A stretch of 64,000 nt of DNA from an uncultured Flavobacteriales bacterium (GTDB lineage Bacteria; Bacteroidota; Bacteroidia; Flavobacteriales; Flavobacteriaceae). The notes under the pieces were generated by a model. That model saw nothing but the letters and a program-made list of their open reading frames with translations. It did not search any database and had not been told where the DNA came from. Positions 18,213-26,769 of the stretch are shown here, in pieces. A program made the translations under genes and the position numbers. The stretch is from positions 1 to 64,000 of the forward strand of contig CAJXRD010000008.1 in assembly GCA_913058295.1 (NCBI GenBank). Reading direction: 5' to 3'. The stretch's first letter is position 1. The number at the start of each line of letters is the position of its first letter.

Positions 18213-18911
18213 TTACAGAAGGCTTTCATCAGCAAAGCTAAAATAAGCTTTTTCGGTAATAATTAAATGATCCAAAACTTTAATATCTAAACTTTCACCA
18301 GCTTTTTTTAGCTTTTGCGTAATTTGTTGATCGGCTTGACTTGGCTTTAACGTACCAGAAGGGTGATTATGTGCTAATATAAGCCCTACAGCTCCTAATT
18401 GTAATGCTGTTTTAAGTACCAACCTTACATCTACTAGAGTTCCCGTAATTCCTCCTTTGCTTAATTGTGCCTTTTGTAAAACCTTGTTTGAATTATTTAA
18501 ATATACTATCCAAAACTCTTCATGCGGCAATTCCCCAATAATAGGTTGCATCAATTCGAAAACAGAATTACTAGATGCAATTTTTTTCTTTTCTAAAGCT
18601 TCGGCACCTCTACGTCTTCTTCCTAATTCTAAAGCTGCTACTATGGTCACTGCTTTTGCTTCTCCTATTCCTTTAAATTTCATTAATTCGTTAATAGACA
18701 ACTTTCCTAATTCATTTAAATTTAATGCTGCACTAGCTAATATTCGTTTGCTTAAAGCCACAGCGCTTTCCTTACGATTTCCAGAGCCAATTAAAATTGC
18801 GATAAGTTCAGCATTGCTCAATGAACTCTTTCCTTTCTGAAGTAATTTCTCCCTAGGACGATCCTCTTCACTCCAATTTTTAATGGAGAAAGATGTTTTT
18901 TTATCTTCCAA
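18213..18911 (-). CDS. radC: RadC-family JAB-domain protein
   Basis: This 232-residue protein has the standard RadC layout: an N-terminal helix-hairpin-helix region (about 25-100, MKFKGIGEAKAVTIVAALELGRR in part) and a C-terminal JAB/MPN metalloprotease-like domain. The JAMM motif is complete: His181, His183 and Asp194 in HNHPSGTLKPSQAD. The biochemical role of RadC is unsettled; a role in DNA repair was proposed from genetics and later questioned. It is the first gene of a minus-strand operon that runs to 13358, and the DUF1569 gene is divergent from it. Confidence 0.93.
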   Translation of the reverse strand: MEDKKTSFSIKNWSEEDRPREKLLQKGKSSLSNAELIAILIGSGNRKESAVALSKRILASAALNLNELGKLSINELMKFKGIGEAKAVTIVAALELGRRRRGAEALEKKKIASSNSVFELMQPIIGELPHEEFWIVYLNNSNKVLQKAQLSKGGITGTLVDVRLVLKTALQLGAVGLILAHNHPSGTLKPSQADQQITQKLKKAGESLDIKVLDHLIITEKAYFSFADESLL

Positions 18912-18979
18912 AATAATTGATTTTATAATCAGGGAGTCACTAAAGATAATGATGTATATTTAAACTGAAAAATATTTAT

Positions 18980-19432
18980 ATGAAATCATTATTTGAAACA
19001 GAAGCATTTGAAGAAATAAAAACTAGAATTAATAATCTAGAGGGACAAACTAAAGCCACTTGGGGAAAAATGAATGTTGGGCAAATGGCAAAACATTGTC
19101 AGGTTCCATTTGAAGTTATTAACGGAAACATTAAACCAAGTTTTAAAGTTGGCTTTTTAAAAAAATTAATGTTTTCTATGATGAAACCGATGATGTATAA
19201 TGATAAGTTATGGAGGCATAATGTACCAACTGGGAAGGAATTTGTTATAGATTATGATGTGAACTTCAACCAAGAAAAAATAAATTTACTTGCTATGGTC
19301 GACCAATTTCATTATAGGAAAAACCAAGAAGAATGGAATCCTCATCCCATTTTTGGAAATTTTAAAAAAGAACAATGGGGCAAAATGAACTATAAGCATT
19401 TGGACCATCACTTAAGACAATTTGGAGTTTAA
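18980..19432 (+). CDS. DUF1569 domain protein (DinB-like fold)
   Basis: A 150-residue protein with DUF1569 features: the opening TRINNLEGQTKATWGKMNVGQMAKHCQVPFEV and the closing HPIFGNFKKEQWGKMNYKHLDHHLRQFGV. The conserved histidines (near residue 40 and in the KHLDHHLRQF end) resemble the metal site of the DinB/YfiT-like four-helix fold. The biochemical role is unknown. TATATTTA at 18955-18962 may be the promoter, shared as a divergent region with radC. The PaiB-like gene begins 11 bp downstream, so the two are probably cotranscribed. Confidence 0.8.
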   Translation: MKSLFETEAFEEIKTRINNLEGQTKATWGKMNVGQMAKHCQVPFEVINGNIKPSFKVGFLKKLMFSMMKPMMYNDKLWRHNVPTGKEFVIDYDVNFNQEKINLLAMVDQFHYRKNQEEWNPHPIFGNFKKEQWGKMNYKHLDHHLRQFGV

Positions 19433-19443
19433 TATTGATAAGA

Positions 19444-20040
19444 ATGTATCCACCAAAACACCACCAATCTAAGGACCAACAAAAAATGATTGCTGTTATA
19501 AAGCAGTATCCATTTGCAATGTTGGTTACAGCATTAAATGAAAGTCCATTAATTACTCATATACCAATAATTTACAATGAAACTACGGGTAAATTAGTTG
19601 CACATATAGACAAATATAATCCTCAAGTAGCAAGTTTAAAAGATGGAACAGAAGTCACTGTGGTATTTAGAGGCCCAGACTGCTATATATCCCCAAGTGT
19701 TTATACTACAAAACAATTACCAACTTGGAACTATATCATTGTACACATAAAGGGAACCGTTTCTTTAATTAACGATCCAGAAAAAGCAAAAGATACGATG
19801 ATTGCTATGACTGAATATTTAGAAGGAGTAGATCAAAAATTTGTATTAGACAAGGACAATAGAGGAATGCGGAATTCGATAAATTACATCCAAGCTTTTG
19901 ACATAGAAATCACCAATTGGGAAGGAAAATTTAAACTCTCTCAAGACAAAAAACAACAAGACCAAGAGAATGCAAAACAGGAATTAATAAAAAAATCCCG
20001 TGAGGATATCACAGGATTCATTAATGACTTAGATGTATAA
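19444..20040 (+). CDS. FMN-binding PaiB-family protein (negative transcriptional regulator family)
   Basis: A 198-residue protein of the PaiB family, small FMN-binding split-barrel proteins named for B. subtilis PaiB, which represses protease and sporulation genes. Typical features are the opening MYPPKHHQ, then FAMLVTAL, THIPIIYNE, a conserved GPDCYISPSVYTTKQLPTWNYI block, and IVHIKGTVSLI. The frame is open from a TTG at 19435, but the ATG at 19444 gives the family's normal MYxPKH start and was chosen. Whether it regulates transcription here cannot be told. It ends 1 bp before the convergent lipoprotein gene. Confidence 0.85.
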   Translation: MYPPKHHQSKDQQKMIAVIKQYPFAMLVTALNESPLITHIPIIYNETTGKLVAHIDKYNPQVASLKDGTEVTVVFRGPDCYISPSVYTTKQLPTWNYIIVHIKGTVSLINDPEKAKDTMIAMTEYLEGVDQKFVLDKDNRGMRNSINYIQAFDIEITNWEGKFKLSQDKKQQDQENAKQELIKKSREDITGFINDLDV

Positions 20041-20041
20041 G

Positions 20042-20698
20042 TTAATCTAATATTTCAAATTCTATAAGTCGTTTCTCCCAGATATGTTCTGGATTATTTA
20101 CAGACGAATATTCTCCATAAACCTCTCCTATTTCATCCGAAAAATAGGCCTTATTTCTCCCTGGTGACATCTCGCCAGTATTTTCTAATATCGCATATAC
20201 TTCATTTTCAAGGCAATTAAAGGTACCCGCAGGCATTACTATTTCCTGTTGATTTTCTAATAAAACTCCATATAAATCTCCCCAATCATTATCACTAAGC
20301 AAGTAATCTTCGGCGTTTTCATTTGAAAATATTATATGATGCTCCTCCTCTATTAAATACCCTAATGAATCTCTTTTAGATTTAGTTGTAATCCCATTTT
20401 CTGGTGCACAGGGAAGATTGTTATCCTCATTCCCAGTAGTAGTACTTTGGAAAACAAAATAGGTTTCTTCATCTATTAATGCTGTTTCTGTAATCACTAC
20501 ATCTTCTATAACCCCAGTAGTTACAAACTCCTCTGTTTGACCATCTCTTTTAAAATATTCATACTTCCAATTGTTACCAATTTTTAAAGCATAGAAATTC
20601 TCAACAACTTCTTGCTCTTCTGTTGAAGAATCGTCATCGTTATCACAGGAAATAAAAAATATGGATAAAAATAAACTTATATAAAAAACTCTTTTCAT
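20042..20698 (-). CDS. lipoprotein of unknown function
   Basis: A 218-residue protein with a lipoprotein signal (LSIFFISCDNDDD, Cys18) and an acidic linker. The mature part is beta-rich (YALKIGNNWKYEYFKRDGQ, then VVITETALIDEETYFVFQST) and ends with YGEYSSVNNPEHIWEKRLIEF. The alternating pattern resembles small outer-membrane-anchored lipocalin-like lipoproteins, but I cannot assign a family. It stands alone, convergent with the PaiB-like gene and 92 bp downstream of mpl. Confidence 0.7.
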   Translation of the reverse strand: MKRVFYISLFLSIFFISCDNDDDSSTEEQEVVENFYALKIGNNWKYEYFKRDGQTEEFVTTGVIEDVVITETALIDEETYFVFQSTTTGNEDNNLPCAPENGITTKSKRDSLGYLIEEEHHIIFSNENAEDYLLSDNDWGDLYGVLLENQQEIVMPAGTFNCLENEVYAILENTGEMSPGRNKAYFSDEIGEVYGEYSSVNNPEHIWEKRLIEFEILD

Positions 20699-20790
20699 TA
20701 TTAAATGGTTTTGGTAAATAAGAGTATTTTTTAGAATAAGCTGGAAGTGTTTAGAATAAAAGAACGGTTTAGGAATGCCTTTAGTATTTC

Positions 20791-22146
20791 TTAAGAAATT
20801 AAACCCTTAACTTCTTCTAAATCCAATCCTCCATAATCTCCACTACTCATTAATAATAAGGACGTGTTTTCAAATTGTTGCGAAAACAAAAAGTCTTTAA
20901 ATTGAGTTGGGTTGGTGTAAATAATTAAATCTTCTCTTTGAAAAGCATCTTCAATTTGTTGCGCCGAAATTTCTTTTAACTTTTTAATTTCAACTGCATG
21001 GGGGGAATAAAACACCACTGCTACATCTGCAGCGTCTAAGGCACCCTTGTATTCGGTTAAAAACTCAGGATTCAAACTACTGTAAGTATGTAGTTCTAAA
21101 CAAGCAATTAGTTTTCGGTTTGGATATTGGTTTTTTAAAGCTTGTGTCGTCGCCAAAACTTTTGAAGGGGAATGCGCAAAATCTTTATAAGCAATACTCG
21201 TTTCGGTTTCTATAATTTTCTCTAATCGTTTACTAGCACCTTGAAAAGTTGAAATAGCTTCGTAGAAATCGTCTTCATCTACACCCATTTGTTGGCATAT
21301 CCATTTGGCGCCTGCTAAATTATTCAAGTTATGTTTTCCGAATATTTCTATCGGCATTGGACCTTCTTCAGTTTCTAATAAAGTAGTTCCATTTTCTACT
21401 GAATAATTAGGGGTTTCATAAGGAAATTTTCTAATGGTATTTTCTGAAGACTCTACCACATCCTTCACCTCAGCATCTTCTATATTATATGTAATACTTC
21501 CTCCTTCTACAATAGAATCTACAAATATCGAAAACTGTTCTACATAACCTTTATAAGTAGGAAACACATTTATATGGTCCCAAGCTATTCCACTAATTAA
21601 AGCAATGTTGGGTTTGTATAAATGAAATTTTGGACGTCTATCGATAGGAGAGCTTAAATATTCATCGCCTTCTAAAACGATAAAATCATTTTCATCGGTA
21701 AGCTTTACCATCACATCAAACCCTTCTAACTGGGCACCAACCATATAGTCTACTTCTCTATTATAATAATGCATTACATGCAGAATCATAGATGTGATGG
21801 TTGTTTTTCCGTGGCTTCCACCAATAACTACTCTGGTTTTATTTTTAGACTGTTCGTATAAAAATTCTGGATAGGAATATATTTTAAGTCCTAATTCCTG
21901 TGCTTTTAATAATTCAGGATTATCCGCTTTGGCATGCATTCCTAAAACAATCGCATCTAAGTTTGAAGTTATTTTTTCTGGATACCAACCCATGGTTTTT
22001 GGTAGAATTCCTCTTGCTTCTAATCTACTCTTTGAAGGGTTAAAGATTTCATCATCACTACCAGTAATCTCATCACCTTTTAAATGTAATGCAAGGGCTA
22101 AATTGTGCATGGCAGATCCGCCAATAGCTATAAAATGTATTTTCAT
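20791..22146 (-). CDS. mpl: UDP-N-acetylmuramate:L-alanyl-gamma-D-glutamyl-meso-diaminopimelate ligase (Mpl)
   Basis: Mpl is a cytoplasmic murein-recycling ligase that attaches recovered tripeptide to UDP-MurNAc with ATP. The 451 residues have the Mur ligase architecture: an N-terminal UDP-MurNAc domain (HFIAIGGSAMHNLALALHLKG, GSDDEIFNPSKSRLEARGI), a central ATPase domain with GGSHGKTT at 109-116, and a C-terminal domain (KDFAHSPSKVLATTQALK). The sequence resembles MurC, but the first domain and length fit Mpl better. The separate MurF at 59628 belongs to de novo synthesis. An Mpl-like variant of MurC is the alternative. Confidence 0.85.
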   Translation of the reverse strand: MKIHFIAIGGSAMHNLALALHLKGDEITGSDDEIFNPSKSRLEARGILPKTMGWYPEKITSNLDAIVLGMHAKADNPELLKAQELGLKIYSYPEFLYEQSKNKTRVVIGGSHGKTTITSMILHVMHYYNREVDYMVGAQLEGFDVMVKLTDENDFIVLEGDEYLSSPIDRRPKFHLYKPNIALISGIAWDHINVFPTYKGYVEQFSIFVDSIVEGGSITYNIEDAEVKDVVESSENTIRKFPYETPNYSVENGTTLLETEEGPMPIEIFGKHNLNNLAGAKWICQQMGVDEDDFYEAISTFQGASKRLEKIIETETSIAYKDFAHSPSKVLATTQALKNQYPNRKLIACLELHTYSSLNPEFLTEYKGALDAADVAVVFYSPHAVEIKKLKEISAQQIEDAFQREDLIIYTNPTQFKDFLFSQQFENTSLLLMSSGDYGGLDLEEVKGLIS

Positions 22147-22237
22147 TTATAATAATCTTTGTTAGCGTAAAGATACATAATTAGGTCGTTTCCATACTTT
22201 AACTTGGCATATAAACTCAATGAGATTTTAATAAACA

Positions 22238-23110
22238 TTACATATTAAGAATCAAGTTCTTTTCCTTAAGAGCAGGGTCAAAATCGGGAGATATTTTTAA
22301 CGCTTTATTAATCCAATTAAGAGCATTGACTTTATCCTTTTTGTGTTTATAGATTTGGGCAAGTCTTACATAAGCCCATTTTATAGAATATTCATCTTCA
22401 GAAGACAAGTTGTCTATGTACTTTTTCAAACTATTCTCACCTTTATACAGCTCTATATTAAAAGTTGCAGAAACTTCTCCTAATTGATAATTTAGAGTGT
22501 CTTTATGAAGTTCCATATAGGCTTCTTCAATGATAGAAATTGCCTTTTTCGGTTCATAATTCTCTTTATAAAAAGTAATTAGTTTGTTAAAACAAGTAAT
22601 GGAACCCCCAACTTCAATTGCTTTTTTATAATTCTCTTCGGCTAAACCAACTTCCTCCTCATATTCATAAACATATCCTTTTGCCAAATAACCATCCACT
22701 GGAGAAATTATTTGTAATTCATCGGTATACGCTAATGCTTTTCGGATACTTCCTCCAAGAATTCCAGGCAATTCAGTATAATAAACTACCAATGCCCATC
22801 GAGAATCAATGTGAATACTGTCTAATTTAGCTGCTATTAAAAACTCTTCTTTAACTTCATTCATCATAAAAAGAGCAAATATTTTATTATTACTTAAGGC
22901 ATTTCTCCCTAAGGCTTCTCCATATTTATAATGGTAATTTGCATTATTTATATCTACTTCTACAAGTTTTTCAAAAATTAGAACTGCTTCTTCCCATTTA
23001 TTCTGTTGTACATATGTATTCCCTAGGTCTTCTAGTGCTTTTATTTCTTGAACTTGAGTTTGTCCAAAAGCGATTAACGGAAATAATAGAATTAATAAAT
23101 ATTTGATCAT
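22238..23110 (-). CDS. TPR-repeat protein, periplasmic
   Basis: A 290-residue protein with a signal peptide (MIKYLLILLFPLIAFG) followed by TPR-like helices: LGNTYVQQNKWEEAVLIFEKL (about 32-52), NANYHYKYGEALG, LAKGYVYEYEEEVGLAEENYKKAIEV and VRLAQIYKHKKDKVNALNWINKALKI near the C terminus. TPR arrays bind other proteins, so a scaffold or adaptor role is likely. No enzymatic motif is visible. It is alone on the minus strand, with a 91-bp gap to mpl and a divergent doxX-like gene. Confidence 0.75.
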   Translation of the reverse strand: MIKYLLILLFPLIAFGQTQVQEIKALEDLGNTYVQQNKWEEAVLIFEKLVEVDINNANYHYKYGEALGRNALSNNKIFALFMMNEVKEEFLIAAKLDSIHIDSRWALVVYYTELPGILGGSIRKALAYTDELQIISPVDGYLAKGYVYEYEEEVGLAEENYKKAIEVGGSITCFNKLITFYKENYEPKKAISIIEEAYMELHKDTLNYQLGEVSATFNIELYKGENSLKKYIDNLSSEDEYSIKWAYVRLAQIYKHKKDKVNALNWINKALKISPDFDPALKEKNLILNM

Positions 23111-23222
23111 TTTACGAGTGAAAACTATGGTATTAATAATTATGTTGATATATATTAATTAATCTCAAATTTATAGCTATATAATTTATTATCTTTCAAT
23201 TCTAATCTTAATATAAAATATT

Positions 23223-23594
23223 ATGAATTCAAAAGTTTTTATGGTTATCAGGATTATTTTTGCCTTAGCATTATTATTTTTTGGGGCAAATAAATTTTTT
23301 CATTTTATGGATCCCCCACCACCTCCAGAAGAAGCGATGGGTTATTGGACAGCACTTACCCTTACAAAAACCATGATTCTTGTAGCTATTGTTGAAATTG
23401 TTGCCGGTTTAAGCTTAATCTTAAATAAATATGCCGCACTTATGATGCTTATTTTAATGAGTGTTTCTATAAATGCAGTTTTATATCATGCTACTTTAGA
23501 TTCTGCAAGTATAGCTATGGCTGTAGTATTGTTACTTCTTAATATTGTTATGTTATACAACTACAAAGACTCCTATAAGGAATTACTTAAATAA
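23223..23594 (+). CDS. DoxX-family small membrane protein
   Basis: A 123-residue inner-membrane protein with four hydrophobic segments (about 6-24, 44-63, 70-87, 93-111). The DoxX-like features are the opening MVIRIIFALALLFFGANKFFHF and the repeated hydrophobic helix pattern. DoxX members are linked to quinone or thiosulfate redox and to stress responses, but many have no known role. A GC-rich hairpin terminator follows immediately. Confidence 0.75.
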   Translation: MNSKVFMVIRIIFALALLFFGANKFFHFMDPPPPPEEAMGYWTALTLTKTMILVAIVEIVAGLSLILNKYAALMMLILMSVSINAVLYHATLDSASIAMAVVLLLLNIVMLYNYKDSYKELLK

Positions 23595-23600
23595 TAAAAT

Positions 23601-23625
23601 AAAAGAGGCGAAAGCCTCTTTTTTA
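23601..23625 (+). terminator. terminator after the doxX-like gene
   Basis: AAAAGAGGC (23601-23609) and GCCTCTTTT (23614-23622) pair around a GAAA tetraloop, followed by T residues. It reaches the 3' end of the convergent DUF4136 gene and may work in both directions. Confidence 0.85.
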
Positions 23626-24141
23626 CTTTTTGGGAGGAAACCCTTTTAAAATCTTACTTATAAGTTCAAAATAATAATCATCCTTTTGTAAAGGATTAGC
23701 TTTTACTTTTAATTCATCACTTCCTACGGCCTGCCAAACTAATTTATCTTCTTTTTCATCGATAAAATCAAAAGTTAATTTCTGATTGATAATATCTCCA
23801 CCAACAGGAACACCACCACTCACACCAACACTTCCATTATGTCCACCTCCGCCTAGGCCAAATCCGATAGTTGTATTGGACTGACTTAAAAATTCTTTAG
23901 AAAAAAAGTTAATTAAAATTTGAGGAGACGAACTCTTTTCAAAACCTTGAGATTGCAAAATACTATCTGTAGCTTTCATAATCCGCATGTTATCCAAATT
24001 ACTAAGTCCAGAATTTATATTTGGGTAAAAATCATAGGTCTTATAAACCGAAAATTCAGTTTGAGAATCGTAATCATAATTGACTGTTGCCCCACAAGAA
24101 ACAAGTAGTACTGATATAATTAGAGTAATTAATATTTTCAT
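23623..24141 (-). CDS. DUF4136 domain lipoprotein
   Basis: A 172-residue lipoprotein (signal MKILITLIISVLLVSCGATV, Cys16). DUF4136 features are NYDYDSQTEFSVYKTYDFYPN near the start and ITFDFIDEKEDKLVWQAVGSD-like strands later. A Gly-rich loop at about 95-117 (GFGLGGGGHNGSVGVSGG) is typical. DUF4136 proteins are outer-membrane or periplasmic lipoproteins of unknown role. It follows the L-domain-like T9SS gene by 46 bp on the same strand and may be cotranscribed with it. Confidence 0.85.
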   Translation of the reverse strand: MKILITLIISVLLVSCGATVNYDYDSQTEFSVYKTYDFYPNINSGLSNLDNMRIMKATDSILQSQGFEKSSSPQILINFFSKEFLSQSNTTIGFGLGGGGHNGSVGVSGGVPVGGDIINQKLTFDFIDEKEDKLVWQAVGSDELKVKANPLQKDDYYFELISKILKGFPPKK

Positions 24142-24187
24142 TGCTTTTTTTTATTAAATATAAACTATTACACGAAAACTATATTAA

Positions 24188-25600
24188 TCATTCTTTTATT
24201 ATTTTTATGGTTCTACTTTCTTTAACCGTTTCAATAACTACAAAATAGACACCATTAGATAAGCTTGAAAAATCAATTATATCATTTGAAGTTTCAAATT
24301 GCTTTTCACCTATCAAAGAAAAAACAATTGCTTTATTATAAGTAAAATCCTCAGATACATTAATGGTTAGTAGGTCTGAGACTGGGTTGGGATAATACGA
24401 GAATTCGCTAGCAAACAAATTATCATTTGAATCAATTGAATCTATATCAGGATCATTAAAATCATCTTGACAACTTAATACAACTTCTTCTTCAGAATTA
24501 CATCCCGGTGCATTGTTCTGAATTACTTTATATACCCCAGGCTCTTCAATTATATCACAAATTAATTGAAAATCACAGATAGACAGACTTGTATTATTTA
24601 TCATTATAACATCATCTAATTCATCAGGAGAAACATTACTAATGTGCTCCAAATTGTATAATAGAGGGTTATCATTTATTAATAATCGCTTTGTTATTTC
24701 AGTCAAACTTTCTATACCTTTTAAGGTTCTTAAGTTATCATTTTCATAAATCTCTAAATCTTCGACAGATGCTATATTGATTAAACCAAACAAAGATTCA
24801 AGTCCGTGATTGAACCCAATTCTTAATTTTTCATTTACTGTATGAAGGCTGTTTAATCCAATTAAATCTTCTAAAATAGTATTCTCAACTATATAGGCAT
24901 TTTCTAATGTTTCTAAATTGCTTAAAGCATTAATATTTTGAAGTTGATAATTAGATGTGATGTATAAAGAACCTCCTATTTGCTGTAAATTTGCAAGTTC
25001 GTCGAGATTGTCTATAGGCTCTTCATTAATATTTAAATCTTCCGTTATTTTAGTTAAATTTTCCAAGCCATTAAGAGTATTTAAACCATTTCCTCCTAGA
25101 GTCAAAGAGTTTAAGACTTCAATAAAACTAAAATCACTAATATTATTAAGGCTTGTATTACCAAAAAAGTTAATATTGTTTATAGATTGAATAGAATCCA
25201 TACCAGATACATCTATCAAATTGACATTTAAGAACGACTCTAATCTATCCATGTTTTGTAAGGAACTTAATCCATAAAAATTATTAAGTTTCACATTAAA
25301 CCAAAGTGCCAAATGTGAAACCTCTTCTAAATTATCGAGTCCTATAAAATTCTCAATATCTGTATTTACAATAAATATGTGTTGGGCGCTTGTAATTAAA
25401 GAGAAACCATGTAAATTGGTTATAGCATCATTCTGTTGATCAATTTTTATGTTATGGCTTAATACAGTGCAATTTGGATAATTTATTGCAAAATTATCAA
25501 TCTCGGCTTGAGATGTTATCAAAATATTTGTAGTTGGACACTGTCCAAAACTTATAAAAGAGAATAACAAAAAGGATACTAAACATATATATATTTTCAT
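24188..25600 (-). CDS. secreted receptor-L-domain-like repeat protein with T9SS sorting tail
   Basis: The 470-residue product has a signal peptide (MKIYICLVSFLLFSFISFG) and a repetitive body (about 20-370). It is built of strands of the form LxxIxGLxxLxxLxxI, for example FIGLDNLEEVSHLALWFNVK, LNGLENLTKITEDLNI and LKGIESLTEITKRLLINDN. This matches receptor-L-domain-like right-handed helices of leucine-rich-repeat appearance. Cys residues cap the domain (CDFQLICDII, NNAPGCNSEEEVVLSCQ). The tail at about 400-470 (SYYPNPVSDLLTINV to TIKIIKE) is a type A T9SS signal. A longer frame opens with TTG at 25639, but the ATG at 25600 starts the signal peptide. Surface adhesion or ligand binding is likely. 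Confidence 0.8.
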   Translation of the reverse strand: MKIYICLVSFLLFSFISFGQCPTTNILITSQAEIDNFAINYPNCTVLSHNIKIDQQNDAITNLHGFSLITSAQHIFIVNTDIENFIGLDNLEEVSHLALWFNVKLNNFYGLSSLQNMDRLESFLNVNLIDVSGMDSIQSINNINFFGNTSLNNISDFSFIEVLNSLTLGGNGLNTLNGLENLTKITEDLNINEEPIDNLDELANLQQIGGSLYITSNYQLQNINALSNLETLENAYIVENTILEDLIGLNSLHTVNEKLRIGFNHGLESLFGLINIASVEDLEIYENDNLRTLKGIESLTEITKRLLINDNPLLYNLEHISNVSPDELDDVIMINNTSLSICDFQLICDIIEEPGVYKVIQNNAPGCNSEEEVVLSCQDDFNDPDIDSIDSNDNLFASEFSYYPNPVSDLLTINVSEDFTYNKAIVFSLIGEKQFETSNDIIDFSSLSNGVYFVVIETVKESRTIKIIKE

Positions 25601-25744
25601 AGCAAAAAATTTAAAAATATAATCCATCTCAATATACAAAAAAAAGATATCAAATATTTATTTATAGGTGCTAAATATAAATTTCTCGTTTCTCACTATT
25701 TTTATTAGATGCAATAATCACCTATCCAATAGCACAGTATCTAT

Positions 25745-26746
25745 CTATTGATTCAACATTTCCCAAAGCTTGTCCTTGAGTTCCATTAATCCTTGTTGTG
25801 CAACTGAAGAGAAAAACACATAAGGTATGTCTTTAAAATCTTTATCCAACTCTACCTTCATTTCTGCTTGTAACTCCTCATCCAGCATATCACATTTAGA
25901 AATAGCTATCAACCTGTCCTTATCTAACATTTCAGGATTGTAGCGTCTTAACTCATCCAATAAAATCTCGTATTGTTTTTTAATATCGTCTGCATCTGCA
26001 GGAATTAAAAATAATAAAGTAGAATTACGCTCAATATGTCTTAGAAAATAATGCCCCAATCCTTTTCCTTCAGCAGCTCCTTCAATAATTCCAGGAATAT
26101 CTGCCATTACAAAAGTTTGATGGTCGCGATACTTTACAATTCCTAAGTTGGGTTTTAAAGTGGTAAACTCATAATTCGCAATTTTAGGTTTTGCAGCAGT
26201 AACTACAGAAAGCAAAGTAGATTTTCCTGCATTAGGAAACCCCACTAAACCTACATCTGCTAATACTTTAAGCTCCAGAGTAATATCTATTTCAACTCCA
26301 TCTAGCCCAGGTTGTGCATATCTTGGAGTTTGGCGTGTAGCACTTTTAAAATGGTCGTTTCCTAAACCACCTTTTCCTCCTCTAGCTATAATTATTTCTT
26401 GATCTTTTTCGGTAATTTCGAGAATGATCTCTTGAGTTTCTGAATCTCTAACTACAGTTCCTAATGGCACTTCTATAATTACATCTTCTCCGTCTGCTCC
26501 AGTGCTAGTTTGTTTACTTCCAGCTCCACCATATCCTGCCTTAAAATGTCTTTTAAACTTTAAGTGATATAAGGTCCATAGACTTTCATTGGCTCTTAAA
26601 ATAATATGACCTCCACGTCCTCCATCTCCTCCATCGGGCCCACCCTTTGGAATATATTTTTCTCTACGTAAATGAGCACTTCCTTTCCCTCCTTTTCCAG
26701 AAGTAAGGTGCATTTTTACATAATCTACAAAATTTCCTTCAGTCAT
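25745..26746 (-). CDS. obgE: Obg-family GTPase (ObgE/CgtA)
   Basis: ObgE is an essential ribosome-associated GTPase involved in 50S assembly and the stringent response. The 333 residues carry the glycine-rich Obg fold first (about 1-158, with [12 protein letters not shown] and [18 protein letters not shown]). The G domain follows from about 159, with G1 GFPNAGKST and G3 DIPGIIEG. The N-terminal domain and length are standard. It ends near a gap containing no other gene and starts 23 bp after the fused hpt-adk gene, with which it is probably cotranscribed. Confidence 0.95.
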   Translation of the reverse strand: MTEGNFVDYVKMHLTSGKGGKGSAHLRREKYIPKGGPDGGDGGRGGHIILRANESLWTLYHLKFKRHFKAGYGGAGSKQTSTGADGEDVIIEVPLGTVVRDSETQEIILEITEKDQEIIIARGGKGGLGNDHFKSATRQTPRYAQPGLDGVEIDITLELKVLADVGLVGFPNAGKSTLLSVVTAAKPKIANYEFTTLKPNLGIVKYRDHQTFVMADIPGIIEGAAEGKGLGHYFLRHIERNSTLLFLIPADADDIKKQYEILLDELRRYNPEMLDKDRLIAISKCDMLDEELQAEMKVELDKDFKDIPYVFFSSVAQQGLMELKDKLWEMLNQ

Positions 26747-26769
26747 AGTATTTTCTAATTAAAACTAAT

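Noticed and set aside
22147..23222. TPR gene region as a possible toxin-antitoxin or defence locus
   Set aside because: The TPR protein has a signal peptide and no partner gene of that type. The neighbours are ordinary envelope genes.
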